A DNA stretch of 40,787 nucleotides, from the NCBI GenBank assembly GCA_014379345.1, contig JACMLY010000146.1, positions 1-40,787 of the forward strand. The letters are read 5' to 3'. Source of the stretch: Chitinophagaceae bacterium (GTDB lineage Bacteria; Bacteroidota; Bacteroidia; Chitinophagales; Chitinophagaceae). The notes beneath the pieces were generated by a model. That model saw only the letters and a list, made by a program, of their open reading frames with translations. It did not search any database and was not told where the DNA came from. The position numbers were made by a program, and so were the translations under genes. Within the stretch, counting starts at the first letter, position 1. Every line of letters starts with the position of its first letter. Shown here piece by piece: positions 13,372 to 22,507 of the stretch.

Positions 13372-16309
13372 AAAACGCTTTCTTTTCCTCAACCTCTGTT
13401 CCCCATTCGATTCCCTTTAAGGTTGCAGGCACTCCTTCCCTGATCCATCGGGCGGGAGGTGCACCTTTTAAATAATAATCGAAGAATTGTGACAAACGGA
13501 TGCTAAGGTCTTTCCGGTTCCTTCTTTCTACCAGGTTATGGTCTTCATCATTGTACTGCAGCAACCAGGCTTTTTTACCAAGTCTTCGCAATGCCGTAAA
13601 AAGTTCTATACCCTGGTACCAGGGAACTGCACCATCCTTATCATTATGCATGATCAAAAGTGGGGTTGTTATTTTATCAGCCTTGAACAACGGAGAATTC
13701 TTGATATAAAGGTCCTGCCGTTGCCATAATGTAGCCCCTAATCGGCTTTGAGATCGTTCATATTGAAATTGGCGGTTGATGCCTGTACCCCATCGGATAC
13801 CGCCGTAAGCGCTGGTCATATTGGCAACTGGTGCGCCTGCCCCAGCGGCCGCAAACATTTTTGTTCGGGTAACAAGATAGGCTACCTGGTAACCACCCCA
13901 GCTTTGTCCCTGAATGGCCATTTTTGTAGAATCGACCCAGGGCATTTTGGCCATGTGTTTGGCTGCTGATACTACGGAGTTGTAGGCGCTTTCTCCCGGT
14001 TCGCCATTTTTATAATAAATATTCGGGTCGAATACCAGGTATCCATTGCTCACAAAATAAGCTATATTGATTGTGGACGCACTCGGCGCAGGATTTCTGT
14101 AGTTATACAACCCATCTGCATTCTTTTCATAGAAATAAAAAATAACAGGATATTTCTTTTTCGGATCGAAGTTTTCAGGTTTGAATAACAAACCTTCCGC
14201 CTGTTTACCATCGAACATTTTCCATTTTACCAATTCTGCTGTGAGCCAGTTGTATTCATCCTGCTGCGGATTGATAGCACTTAAACGTGTGAGGGAGCTG
14301 AAATCTCCTGTTGAGTAAATATCCGGCGACTCCTTTGCAGTCATGCGTCCAACAATATATGAGTCGGTATTCTTCGCTTTAACGGGGTTTGTAAATGCAT
14401 ACGCACCGATCACCGGTTGAACCGGCTCGCTGTTTTTTGTAAGATTGACGAAAGAAAATCCATCATATTTATTGACCCTGTTGAATGCAGATAACAATAT
14501 TTTCTCACCTGGTTTCACGAAGCGTTTTTCACGATCAGTGTCTACGTACCTGAGCACAATTTTATTTTTTTTGCCATACCCATTCGTGATGTTAACAGGT
14601 TGAACTTCGCCATCAGGATCTACTTTCCAGATATCATAGCGATCGTTCAACAAAACTTCCGAATCATTTTCCATCCAGGCAGCAATACCAAACGAAGGCG
14701 GATCATCGGGATGATCGTCTTCATCATCATACAAATGTTCCTGTATATTTTTTGAGATATTTTTGATTACGCCTGTCGCTGTGTTATAGGTATAATAATT
14801 CTTTGAATTGATATCGTACCAAATTACATATTTTCCCATCGGGGATGAATTGACAAATCCCCGTTGCTGTTCTCTTACCAGTTTTCTTGATCCATCCTTT
14901 GTTGAAACCAGATAGCCGGTTTGCCTGGAAAAACCTTCCCATTGTTGCGTTACCCTGTTGCCCTTTGTAGATATAGCCAGTACATGATCTGCGTTTCCTT
15001 CATCCACCAATATGATATTTTCCGTACTATCATTTCCCAATTGAATGAATTTTTCCTGCCCCCGGGGCAGCACAGCCATGTAGCTGCGTCGAAGCTCTAT
15101 GTTTGCCTGCACCAATTGTTGTGGCTGCAGGTAATCATCATTATAATGCCAGATATCGAGCCTTGCTGTTTCGAAATCAACAAGGGTTGTATCCTTGGGT
15201 TTTCTGATGGGTGTTATGCCGAAATACAGTTTCTGTCCATCCCTGCTGAAATTCAGGATAGCATTTTCGCTCACTGTGAGTCCTTTGCCCATGGAAGGAT
15301 TGTTCCTGTCGGCGCGCAGGCGGGCACTATCTTTTCCATTTTCAAAATACCAAAGCTTGTAAAACTTTTGAAGAGATTTCGTGCTGCTGTCGCGTTCTGC
15401 AACAAACGCCAGCTGAGAACCCTCTTCGTCGATCGTGAGATTTCTTACGTCATTAAATGTATTGAATACAGTGTCGGCTTTGCGATTATCCGTATTGACC
15501 CATAATATGAATGCTTTGGATAAGCTATCAGCATTTTTCCGGGTTGTTTTTACAACTAAGCGATTTCCTTTCTTACTAAAAGTATAGTCGTTTACTAATT
15601 TATATATTATTTGTTCGCCTGTAATAAGATTCCGTAAAACCAGGTCGGTACCCTCCTCCACCGGTTCTACAGGTTTTGCATTCGGGCGTGTTTCTTTTTT
15701 GGACGATTGCAACACCATCAGGCCTTTTGTTTTCGCTTCATTGGCTTTGTTGCGAATGCTGTCTGCGATCCTGGTAAGACTGTCGGCCATCCTTATCAGG
15801 TTGTTCACCTGCGTTACTGAGTCCGGGGCCTTAGGTTTGATAACTTCAGGCAATCCCTTATCCAGGTGATAGGCAATCCATCCAATACCTTTTTCCGGAG
15901 TCTTGTACGATTTGACACGGGCTATCTTAACAATACTGTCCTTGCCCAATTCCATAATGGCAAGACTGTCTTTGGGCATCTCCTCCGGCTTTTTCTTTTT
16001 TATGCGTGCTTCACGGGAGTCTTTGAAAAAAGGTCTTATTCTGAAGATGATGTACCTGCTGTCTTCCGTTATCGTTGCACTGTAGCCGCGGGGGATTTCT
16101 TTTTTATATGATTTGTCGGAAGCCTGTATTACCAATAGGGCATCTCCTTCCTGAGGTGTAACAGTATAGGCAACAAATTTTCCATCATTACTGATATATC
16201 TTTCACCGATGCTTTGCCAGCTGTCATAAACAGCGTGGGTCAATGGTTTTTTTTGTGCAAAAAGTGCAGAAGATAAAAAGCATAATAATACAGGAAGCAT
16301 TTTTCTCAT
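13370..16309 (-). CDS. Secreted S9 family (prolyl oligopeptidase-like) peptidase
   Basis: A 979-residue serine peptidase with a Sec signal peptide (about 1-18, ending LFAQ). Residues from about 20 to 690 form a WD/propeller-like gating domain with a long Lys/Ala-rich insertion near 170-215. The C-terminal alpha/beta-hydrolase domain has the catalytic triad: Ser803 in GQSWGGY, Asp892 in NDKDGAVP and His924 in DEDHNL. Members of this group cleave short peptides in the periplasm or at the surface. The next minus-strand gene upstream is an EamA transporter; I see no functional link. The stop codon lies inside a repeat-type terminator. Confidence 0.92.
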   Translation of the reverse strand: MRKMLPVLLCFLSSALFAQKKPLTHAVYDSWQSIGERYISNDGKFVAYTVTPQEGDALLVIQASDKSYKKEIPRGYSATITEDSRYIIFRIRPFFKDSREARIKKKKPEEMPKDSLAIMELGKDSIVKIARVKSYKTPEKGIGWIAYHLDKGLPEVIKPKAPDSVTQVNNLIRMADSLTRIADSIRNKANEAKTKGLMVLQSSKKETRPNAKPVEPVEEGTDLVLRNLITGEQIIYKLVNDYTFSKKGNRLVVKTTRKNADSLSKAFILWVNTDNRKADTVFNTFNDVRNLTIDEEGSQLAFVAERDSSTKSLQKFYKLWYFENGKDSARLRADRNNPSMGKGLTVSENAILNFSRDGQKLYFGITPIRKPKDTTLVDFETARLDIWHYNDDYLQPQQLVQANIELRRSYMAVLPRGQEKFIQLGNDSTENIILVDEGNADHVLAISTKGNRVTQQWEGFSRQTGYLVSTKDGSRKLVREQQRGFVNSSPMGKYVIWYDINSKNYYTYNTATGVIKNISKNIQEHLYDDEDDHPDDPPSFGIAAWMENDSEVLLNDRYDIWKVDPDGEVQPVNITNGYGKKNKIVLRYVDTDREKRFVKPGEKILLSAFNRVNKYDGFSFVNLTKNSEPVQPVIGAYAFTNPVKAKNTDSYIVGRMTAKESPDIYSTGDFSSLTRLSAINPQQDEYNWLTAELVKWKMFDGKQAEGLLFKPENFDPKKKYPVIFYFYEKNADGLYNYRNPAPSASTINIAYFVSNGYLVFDPNIYYKNGEPGESAYNSVVSAAKHMAKMPWVDSTKMAIQGQSWGGYQVAYLVTRTKMFAAAGAGAPVANMTSAYGGIRWGTGINRQFQYERSQSRLGATLWQRQDLYIKNSPLFKADKITTPLLIMHNDKDGAVPWYQGIELFTALRRLGKKAWLLQYNDEDHNLVERRNRKDLSIRLSQFFDYYLKGAPPARWIREGVPATLKGIEWGTEVEEKKAF

Positions 16310-16322
16310 GTTCAGCCAGTTT

Positions 16323-16451
16323 GTGCCACGAATTTCGTGAATTGTTGCGAATTTTAGCTAATAAGAGTCAGCAATTAAGTCTATGAAGTAATAAAAGGAA
16401 AGTTTTGTCAGCGAGCATCGCCTTTACCAGGGTGTATTCACTTTTATTAGC
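16323..16451. repeat. Degenerate CACGAATTTC repeat and weak hairpin
   Basis: The stretch from 16323 (GTGCCACGAATTTCGTGAATT) is related to the arms of the hairpin at 1310-1379. Further on, GCTAATAAGAG (16357-16367) and CTTTTATTAGC (16441-16451) are inverted arms with one mismatch. They lie between two minus-strand genes and may terminate the EamA transcript. Confidence 0.5.
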
Positions 16452-16475
16452 GTCTATTACCTATAATTAGCACCG

Positions 16476-17369
16476 TTATCGTTCACCGGGCTCGATTCGC
16501 GGAACACGTGCTTTATAAATAAGCATTGTCTGGATGATCACAGACAACACAATCAAAGACAAACCCCAGTAAAAGCTACTTTCCAATGACTTGTCTTCGC
16601 GGAAGAAGATAAATGCCAATAAGATCCCGTACAACGGCTCCAGGTTATAGGTAAGATTTACTGTGAACGCAGAGATTTTCTGTAAGGCTTTCATCGATAA
16701 ACTAAATGCAACAACTGTACAGATCCAACTCAGTACCAGTAACCAGGCAAAATCACTCCAGCCGGGTATGATCGTATCTGATGGAAACCAATGCAGGTAG
16801 AAAGGAATGATCAGTGAAAGAAAAAGAAAACCACCGGTTAGTTCATATAAAGTGACTGTTTCAGAACTCATGCTGCGCAGGAATTTCCTGTTGAAGATCG
16901 GAAACAGACAACCCAGAAAAGCTGAGATAATGCCGATGATAATGCCGGTTTTAAACTTAGGATCAAAATGAAAAATGAGGTAGATACCAGCAATGGTAAG
17001 AATGCCTAAAAGGATCTCACCGAAATTTACCGGATGCTTCAAAATAACAGGTTCCATAATAGCTGTGAAAAAACCAATTGAAGAGAAACAGACCAATGCT
17101 ACAGAAACATTGGCGATCTTAATACTTGCATAAAAACTAACCCAATGTAGAACCGCTATAATACCCACCCCCGTTATTTTGATTAGATCAACACGTGAAA
17201 TCCGTTTGATCTTTTTCTGAAAATAATACAGGCACCATAAAGTGATAACTGTAATCAGTAGCCTGTACCATACCAGCAATCCTTCATTAAGTGTGATCAG
17301 TTTCCCGAGGATACCGGTAAAACCCGCGAGAAAAACAGCGATATGTAATTGAAAAAAAGCTTTCCGCAT
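16476..17369 (-). CDS. EamA/DMT family transporter
   Basis: A 297-residue inner-membrane protein with about ten hydrophobic segments arranged as two EamA repeats, typical of the drug/metabolite transporter superfamily. Visible features are LITLNEGLLVWYRLLIT in the first repeat and LTYNLEPLYGILLAFIFFREDKS near the end of the second, the usual position of the family's Pro/Glu signature. Likely a metabolite exporter; the substrate cannot be told. The gene follows a glycosyltransferase gene in the same direction with a gap of about 75 bp that contains a short GTCGAC palindrome. Confidence 0.9.
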   Translation of the reverse strand: MRKAFFQLHIAVFLAGFTGILGKLITLNEGLLVWYRLLITVITLWCLYYFQKKIKRISRVDLIKITGVGIIAVLHWVSFYASIKIANVSVALVCFSSIGFFTAIMEPVILKHPVNFGEILLGILTIAGIYLIFHFDPKFKTGIIIGIISAFLGCLFPIFNRKFLRSMSSETVTLYELTGGFLFLSLIIPFYLHWFPSDTIIPGWSDFAWLLVLSWICTVVAFSLSMKALQKISAFTVNLTYNLEPLYGILLAFIFFREDKSLESSFYWGLSLIVLSVIIQTMLIYKARVPRIEPGER

Positions 17370-17430
17370 GAGGATGACAAAGATGCAGAAAGTTTAGTAT
17401 TTAGAATCAAAAGCGGCCTTCGTGTCTTTC

Positions 17431-17444
17431 TTCGGTCGACCGAA
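17431..17444. repeat. Short GTCGAC palindrome
   Basis: TTCGGTCGACCGAA is a perfect 14-bp palindrome directly after the stop codon of the GT2 gene. It shares the core CGGTCGACCG with the valS element and the 2168-2279 repeat, so it looks like a minimal member of that family. Confidence 0.6.
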
Positions 17445-17445
17445 C

Positions 17446-18246
17446 TCATTTGGTTTTTGCTAATGCTTCTTCGCGCGATGGAGAGGGAAATTCGGAAGAG
17501 CCATTGTTATTTTTTACCCGATTGTGATAGTCCTTAAATAAACTGTACCAGCGTAATTTTAAGACACCAAGAATTCCTTCTTTTACAATGCCTTTGTGCA
17601 TTTTAGAAACACCGTATTTTCGGTCTTCAAAAATGATGGGAACTTCTTTTATCTTAAATCTCAGTTTCCAGGCAGCAAATTTCATTTCAATCTGGAATGC
17701 GTAACCTAAAAATTTGATCTCATCAAGATTAATTGCTTCGAGTACTTCTTTTTTATAGCAAACAAAACCTGCAGTTGTATCCTTAACAGGCATCCAGGTG
17801 ATCAGGCGGGTGTATAAAGAACCTCCCTTCGATAAAAAGATGCGGTCTTTTGGCCAGTTAACAGTCCCCCCACCCTTGATATATCTCGACCCGATCGCAA
17901 CCTCTGCTCCTCCCATTTTACAAGCTTCATAGAGGCGGCGAAGGTCTTTTGGATTGTGAGAGAAATCAGCATCCATTTCAAAAATATAGCGGAAGCCTTT
18001 TTCCACTGCCCACTTAAACCCATAAATATAGGCAGTGCCTAATCCCAATTTGCCCTTTCTTTCTTCCAGATATAATTGCGATGGATAAGTTGACTGCAAG
18101 TCACGAACAATTTGTGCGGTTCCGTCGGGTGAACTGTCATCGATGACCAGAATATAAAAATTCTCTTTTAGAGAAAATATCGCCTGGATGATATTGGCAA
18201 TGTTTTCTTTTTCATTGTATGTGGGTATTATGACAATTTTTTCCAA
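17446..18246 (-). CDS. Polyprenol-phosphate mannosyltransferase-like GT2
   Basis: A family 2 glycosyltransferase that would move a sugar, typically mannose, from a nucleotide sugar to a polyprenyl phosphate at the inner membrane. Seen are IIPTYNEKENI (6-16), DDSSPDGT, the metal-binding DAD in EMDADFSHNP and GSRYIKGG. No C-terminal membrane helices are present, as in the soluble Dpm1 type. I chose the TTG at 18246, giving LEKIVIIPTYNE, because related proteins begin right before this motif and a TACATTCG -7-like box lies at 18264-18271, inside the longer alternative. The ATG at 18300 would add 18 residues. Total 266 residues. Confidence 0.88.
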   Translation of the reverse strand: MEKIVIIPTYNEKENIANIIQAIFSLKENFYILVIDDSSPDGTAQIVRDLQSTYPSQLYLEERKGKLGLGTAYIYGFKWAVEKGFRYIFEMDADFSHNPKDLRRLYEACKMGGAEVAIGSRYIKGGGTVNWPKDRIFLSKGGSLYTRLITWMPVKDTTAGFVCYKKEVLEAINLDEIKFLGYAFQIEMKFAAWKLRFKIKEVPIIFEDRKYGVSKMHKGIVKEGILGVLKLRWYSLFKDYHNRVKNNNGSSEFPSPSREEALAKTK

Positions 18247-18317
18247 GTCAAGAAGTGTGGATACGAATGTACAATTTTTCAGTAACGGTTTTTTACACAA
18301 GTTTCCCCCGTTTTAAT

Positions 18318-19085
18318 TTAGCCCTTCTTTAACATAGTTCGGTTGAACACTTCTGTAAGTTTTTGTTTAGTGTGCAGTGGAAAATCGCCTTTCATCATCC
18401 AGTCGTAGTACTGGGGTTCGGCCTTTAATACATCTGCCACCGGCCGACCCTTGTGTTTTCCGAAATTGAAAATTTCAACACCGTTTTCCAGGATCATCCG
18501 CCGTGCAAAATCAACAATACAATCCTCGCCAATGCATTGAATAATAGTTTCGATACTGATCCCAAGCTGGGGGTATTTTTGTACCTGTGCCTGCAACACC
18601 TCCCAGGTAGCGATCGCATCAACCTCTGCACCATGTGCACCATCGAGATTCTGATTGCAATAAAATTTATACGCTGCGCTTAGGGTTCGCTGTTCCATCA
18701 TGTGGAAGATCTTTTGAACATCAAGAAGCCTCCGCCCTTTGAAATCAAAATCAAGTCCAACCCGTAAGAATTCTTCAGCCAGTAATGGAATATCAAAACG
18801 GTTGGAGTTATAACCAGCCAGGTCGCAATGTTCAAGAAATTGTTTTATTTCATTAGCCAACTGCCTGAATGTGGGAGCATCCTTCAGCATATCATTCGTA
18901 ATACCATGAATATCGCTCGAGGTTTTTGAAATGGGTATTTCGGGATTCAGCAATTTTCGCTTTACGGTTTTGGAGCCATCTGTTGAGATCCGGACAATTG
19001 CTATTTCAACAATCCTGTCGGTACTTAGATTGATTCCGGTGGTTTCTACATCAATTATTGCCAGTGGCTTGGTTAATTGTAACAT
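18318..19085 (-). CDS. DEDDh 3'-5' exonuclease (DnaQ/ExoX-like)
   Basis: A 255-residue exonuclease with all catalytic residues: D12 and E14 in IDVETTG, D98 in NRFDIP, and H151 with D156 in HGAEVDA. The C-terminal part (about 210-255) has FGKHKGRPVADV and YYDWMMKGDFP, a small module also found at the end of ExoX-type exonucleases. It probably removes nucleotides from 3' ends during repair or replication clean-up. This is the second DEDDh exonuclease in the window, but without the GIY-YIG fusion of the one at 2777-4150. It lies 41 bp downstream of mpl and may share its transcript. Confidence 0.92.
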   Translation of the reverse strand: MLQLTKPLAIIDVETTGINLSTDRIVEIAIVRISTDGSKTVKRKLLNPEIPISKTSSDIHGITNDMLKDAPTFRQLANEIKQFLEHCDLAGYNSNRFDIPLLAEEFLRVGLDFDFKGRRLLDVQKIFHMMEQRTLSAAYKFYCNQNLDGAHGAEVDAIATWEVLQAQVQKYPQLGISIETIIQCIGEDCIVDFARRMILENGVEIFNFGKHKGRPVADVLKAEPQYYDWMMKGDFPLHTKQKLTEVFNRTMLKKG

Positions 19086-19125
19086 ATTATAGTCTCACAC
19101 TATTGTGGTGGGTTCTGCGTGTATC

Positions 19126-20487
19126 TTATTTTTTTGCGATCAGGTTTGCAAATGTAAGCATATCTGCACCATCATAATTACCTGAACTCATCAACACCAG
19201 ATTTGTATTGATGTAATCAAAAGATTGAAGCCATTTCTCCAGATCTTGCCGGTTGTTGAGCACTGCCAGTCCTCGCTTTCTAAATCCCTGCTTTATTTTT
19301 TCTTCCGGTAGCGCCGGCAGGCGCTTTAATTCAAGTGCGTGCTGCGAATAAAAAACGGATGCTTCGTCGGCTTTATCCAGCGCTCCGTTATACTCATTCA
19401 TGAATTGCTCATTCAAACTGCTATAAGTATGTAATTCAAGCACGGCAATCAGTTTTCTATCGGGGTATTGTTGTTTGACAGCATCGATGGTAGCCTTCAC
19501 TTTTGAAGGGGCATGCGCAAAATCCCGAAAAACAGTAACATTCTCACTCTTCGCCAATACTTCCAAACGTTTCGAGGCTCCTGTAAAATTACTGATCGCC
19601 TTCATAAAAGTCCTGGTGTTTACACCAAGTTTTTTGCATGTATAGAACGCAGCATGCAGGTTAAGCAGGTTATGATTGCCGAAAACGCTTAAACGGGCTT
19701 TTTCATTTTCGAGGGTTAAAAGCGTGCTGCCGCTCTCAATCGTATATTCCGGCAAACCGTAAGGCTGGTATTCAAGATCAGTTCTCCGGTTTTCGTGAAT
19801 AAGATCATTTAAAACAGGATCCGTTTCATTAAAGATTAACAGTCCGCCGGATTCTATTTGATTGATGAATATCCTGAACTGATCCAGGTAAAAATCAAAG
19901 GTGGGAAACACGTTAATATGGTCCCAGGCGATCCCGGTAAGGATCGCGATATGGGGAAAAAGAAAATGAAACTTAGGTCTTTTCTCGATAGCGCTTGCGG
20001 GATATTCATCTCCTTCGCAAACAATAACAGGTGCATCTGTAATATCAACAGATTGATCAAATCCTTCCAGGCGAGCCCCTACCAGGTAATCGAAGTCCTT
20101 TCCTGCCTTTCTTAAAACATGCATGATCATGGCGGTAGTGGTTGTTTTACCATGACTTCCACCGACCACCACACGTGTTTTATTTTTGCTCTCCTTAAAG
20201 ATATACTCCGGGAAAGAATAGATCTTCAAACCCAGTTCACGGGCTTTCAATACCTCAGGGTTATCTTGTTTAGCATGCATTCCGAGAATAATGGCGTCTA
20301 GTCCGGCATGAATATTCTCCGGAAACCAACCGGTTGCCGCCGGAAGCAAGCCTTCTTTGGCCAGATTGGAGCTTGCAGGTTCAAATATTTCGTCGTCGCT
20401 GCCCGTGATCTTATAGCCTTTGTGCTTCAAGGCCAAAGCCAACTGGTGCATGACACTTCCCCCGATAGCTATAAAGTGAACTTCCAT
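19126..20487 (-). CDS. mpl: UDP-N-acetylmuramate:tripeptide ligase (Mpl, peptidoglycan recycling)
   Basis: A Mur-ligase of 453 residues that would attach recovered L-Ala-gamma-D-Glu-meso-DAP to UDP-MurNAc in the cytosol. The N-terminal Rossmann domain begins VHFIAIGGSVMHQLA, the ATP-binding P-loop is GSHGKTTTT (110-118), and the central domain has CEGDEYPASA and ITGIAWDHINVF-like segments. The C-terminal domain contains FRDFAHAPSKVKATI and ELHTYSSLN, characteristic of Mpl rather than MurC. Length agrees with Mpl. No other murein gene is adjacent. Confidence 0.93.
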   Translation of the reverse strand: MEVHFIAIGGSVMHQLALALKHKGYKITGSDDEIFEPASSNLAKEGLLPAATGWFPENIHAGLDAIILGMHAKQDNPEVLKARELGLKIYSFPEYIFKESKNKTRVVVGGSHGKTTTTAMIMHVLRKAGKDFDYLVGARLEGFDQSVDITDAPVIVCEGDEYPASAIEKRPKFHFLFPHIAILTGIAWDHINVFPTFDFYLDQFRIFINQIESGGLLIFNETDPVLNDLIHENRRTDLEYQPYGLPEYTIESGSTLLTLENEKARLSVFGNHNLLNLHAAFYTCKKLGVNTRTFMKAISNFTGASKRLEVLAKSENVTVFRDFAHAPSKVKATIDAVKQQYPDRKLIAVLELHTYSSLNEQFMNEYNGALDKADEASVFYSQHALELKRLPALPEEKIKQGFRKRGLAVLNNRQDLEKWLQSFDYINTNLVLMSSGNYDGADMLTFANLIAKK

Positions 20488-20718
20488 GATATTGGATTTG
20501 CGCTAAAATATTTAAAGCCTAATACATTAGGAAAATTTTTTTTATTTGTGGGCCCTGTTATTTGCATAAACAGAAATTAAGTGTTTATTTTGAAGTCTCA
20601 TTCATCCAATCCTACCGATTTCCTCCTAATTCGAGCTTAGTCCGCCTCCTTTGAATCACCTGATGATCGTTTAAGCCCTTTTGACATCAGGCTTCTTTAA
20701 ACTTTAAATACCACAAAA

Positions 20719-20838
20719 ATGAAAAGGACATTGTTTATCGCATTGATTGCAATCGCAGCTATGGTAACTGTTACTTCTTGCACTGCTCAAAAGGGCTGTA
20801 AAAGTACTAACGGGATGATTGGATACGGCGGACGCTAA
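20719..20838 (+). CDS. Small lipoprotein, 39 aa
   Basis: The frame encodes a basic start (MKRTLF), a hydrophobic stretch and the lipobox VTSC (Cys21), followed by a short mature peptide TAQKGCKSTNGMIGYGGR. Only about 19 residues would remain after processing. Tiny lipoproteins ending in a Gly-rich GMxGYGxR motif are, to my memory, common in Bacteroidota, but I know no function. A terminator follows at 20861-20887, supporting an independent gene. The 230 bp before it hold no other gene that I can see. Confidence 0.75.
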   Translation: MKRTLFIALIAIAAMVTVTSCTAQKGCKSTNGMIGYGGR

Positions 20839-20860
20839 AAATCATTTGCAGCTGATATTG

Positions 20861-20887
20861 AAGGTTGCCCCTGCGGTGACCTTTTTT
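20861..20887 (+). terminator. Terminator after the 39-aa lipoprotein gene
   Basis: AAGGT and ACCTT enclose an inner GC segment (CCCC/GG) and are followed by T6. The hairpin begins 23 nt after the stop codon of the small lipoprotein gene. Confidence 0.7.
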
Positions 20888-21024
20888 GTTTCCACCGATG
20901 CGGCAACGATGCTTATGTGGTATTTCTGCCTCAGAAATGGCTGATCAAAAAAAATACATTACAAATCGTGTGTTGAACCTGATGGCATGTTAATTAGGTT
21001 GCAGTTGTTTATAAAATCAAACAC

Positions 21025-21354
21025 ATGGAGTGGATATCCCTACAACACGAACAACAACTACAGGAAATAAAAGAAAAATCAAAAACGCGAACACAGGTCA
21101 TTTTCAAGCATAGCATCCGTTGCGGTGTGAGTAGCGTGGTCAAAAGCAGGTTGGATAAAGGAAAATTACCGACAGATAACGATTATTATTTTCTTGATAT
21201 CATTCATTACCGCGCCCTTTCAAACAAAATAGCAGAGGAGTTTACAGTGTATCACGAATCTCCCCAGGTGCTGGTCATTCGAAACGGTGAGTGTGTCTAT
21301 GACGAAAGTCATATGGGTATTACGGTACAGGATATATTGTTACAGACGATGTGA
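21025..21354 (+). CDS. ytxJ: Bacillithiol-system redox-active protein YtxJ (BrxC-like)
   Basis: A 109-residue thioredoxin-fold protein of the YtxJ/BrxC (DUF2847) family, thought to act as a monothiol bacilliredoxin that removes bacillithiol from oxidised proteins in the cytosol. The active-site Cys33 is in KHSIRCGVSS, and the segment HYRALSNKIAEEFTVYHESPQVLVIRNG carries the cis-Pro (SPQ) loop of the fold. Length is normal. Its presence suggests that the organism makes bacillithiol, as many Bacteroidota do; no bsh synthesis genes are in this window. The stop is 3 bp from the end of the convergent lipoprotein gene. Confidence 0.9.
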   Translation: MEWISLQHEQQLQEIKEKSKTRTQVIFKHSIRCGVSSVVKSRLDKGKLPTDNDYYFLDIIHYRALSNKIAEEFTVYHESPQVLVIRNGECVYDESHMGITVQDILLQTM

Positions 21355-21357
21355 GTG

Positions 21358-22233
21358 TTATTTTCTTTTGTAGAAATACAAGTTCACCACTGAAGAAAAA
21401 GCTTTTTCACTAAGCGTGTAAAAACCTGAATTGTCGGCTGCAAATGCAACAGCCTCTCCCTGCGGCTCCAATTGATAGTCGAGATTCACCGATACGCTCT
21501 TTAAAGCCTGCTCTATTGTCTGGCCGGGCGATCGGGTAAAATAATTAAGTGCGGGATATGTTTTAATAATTATCTCTTTACCATCTACAGAAATAGCAGA
21601 CCCAGTTACTCCACTGAAAGTTAATTCCCCTACAAGAACGGCCTGGTTAACTGAAGTGATGCTTTGCGGGTAGATCAGTTTATAGATCCGTGCGGGGTTA
21701 TCAGATTTTGTAATAATGTAAATTTCTTTTGAAGTGTGATCAACGAGTAGTGCTTCTGCATTATGTGAACCATCAGGATATTGAAACACGATCTTGTCGA
21801 CTGTCTTAACGGTGTCAACTGCTAAAGCTGGTTCTGGAAAACGATAAATCGTATAATTGTTCCGCATTAGAAGATTATCTCCAAAATCAGCCAGGAATAT
21901 ATAGTTAAGGGATGCGTTCGGGCCTTTTGACAGGGCCATATCTTCCCAATCGTCATTGACAGCTCCGTTGATAAAAACTGATTTGACAACGGTGCCATCT
22001 TTTTTTAATAATAACACCTGAGGAGGACTGCCACCATCTTCCTGCGCCCACAAATACCCTGGATTGATCTTACTGCCCGCGATCCCGGAAGCTTCTTTGA
22101 CGTTATTGCTGACAGAAAACGACGCAGGGATTTTTTCGAAGGGAGGCTGGCCATCTTCAATATTTTTCTGGCAGGCCCATACCAATAGAATGATCATCAA
22201 AACAGGCATAATAATAGGTTTAGGCGTCAGCAT
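21358..22233 (-). CDS. Lipoprotein with beta-propeller-like domain
   Basis: A 291-residue protein with a lipoprotein-type N-terminus (hydrophobic core LMIILLV and WAC, Cys21). The mature part shows propeller-type repeats: GYLWAQEDGGSPPQVLLL, WEDMALSKG, YIFLADFGDN, NAEALLVD and EPQGEAVAF. The acidic WEDMA and DFGDN motifs recall a group of Bacteroidota proteins with phytase-like propeller folds. I infer a membrane-anchored, periplasm-facing protein and cannot name a substrate. The upstream side is a TTTAAGG repeat array. Confidence 0.75.
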   Translation of the reverse strand: MLTPKPIIMPVLMIILLVWACQKNIEDGQPPFEKIPASFSVSNNVKEASGIAGSKINPGYLWAQEDGGSPPQVLLLKKDGTVVKSVFINGAVNDDWEDMALSKGPNASLNYIFLADFGDNLLMRNNYTIYRFPEPALAVDTVKTVDKIVFQYPDGSHNAEALLVDHTSKEIYIITKSDNPARIYKLIYPQSITSVNQAVLVGELTFSGVTGSAISVDGKEIIIKTYPALNYFTRSPGQTIEQALKSVSVNLDYQLEPQGEAVAFAADNSGFYTLSEKAFSSVVNLYFYKRK

Positions 22234-22240
22234 TTCGCAA

Positions 22241-22507
22241 GTTTAAGGTTTAAAGTTTAAGGTTTAAAGTTGATGGATTTCAAAGATTACATTTTCAATT
22301 TCTACCAGCTCTCACCATGAATTCGTAGAATAATATGACCATCTGGACCTTAAACCAGAAGCTTTAAAGCTTCAACCGTATTTTAAGAAGTTTAAAGTTT
22401 AAAGTTTAAGGTTGATCATGAATGTTATTTACAAATTCATAATGAACCGCAACTTTCAAATCCGGAAACCTTAAACCTTAAACCTTAAACTTGAAACTTT
22501 AAACTTT
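22241..22507. repeat. TTTAAGG/TTTAAAG heptamer arrays forming inverted repeats
   Basis: Three blocks consist of tandem TTTAAGG or TTTAAAG heptamers: 22241-22272 and 22388-22413 in one orientation and 22465-22507 in the other. The last two can pair as a long AT-rich hairpin. The third block overlaps the 3' end of the PAP2 phosphatase gene and supplies its TAA stop. The rest of the 265-bp gap holds no gene that I can see. Confidence 0.8.

Noticed and set aside
14921..15505. Plus-strand frame of 194 codons opposite the S9 peptidase gene
   Set aside because: Antisense shadow; Cys/His-rich, low-likelihood protein with no domain, while the opposite strand has an intact catalytic gene.
22241..22507. 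TTTAAGG arrays considered as a CRISPR array
   Set aside because: Heptamer tandem repeats without regular spacers and without cas genes.
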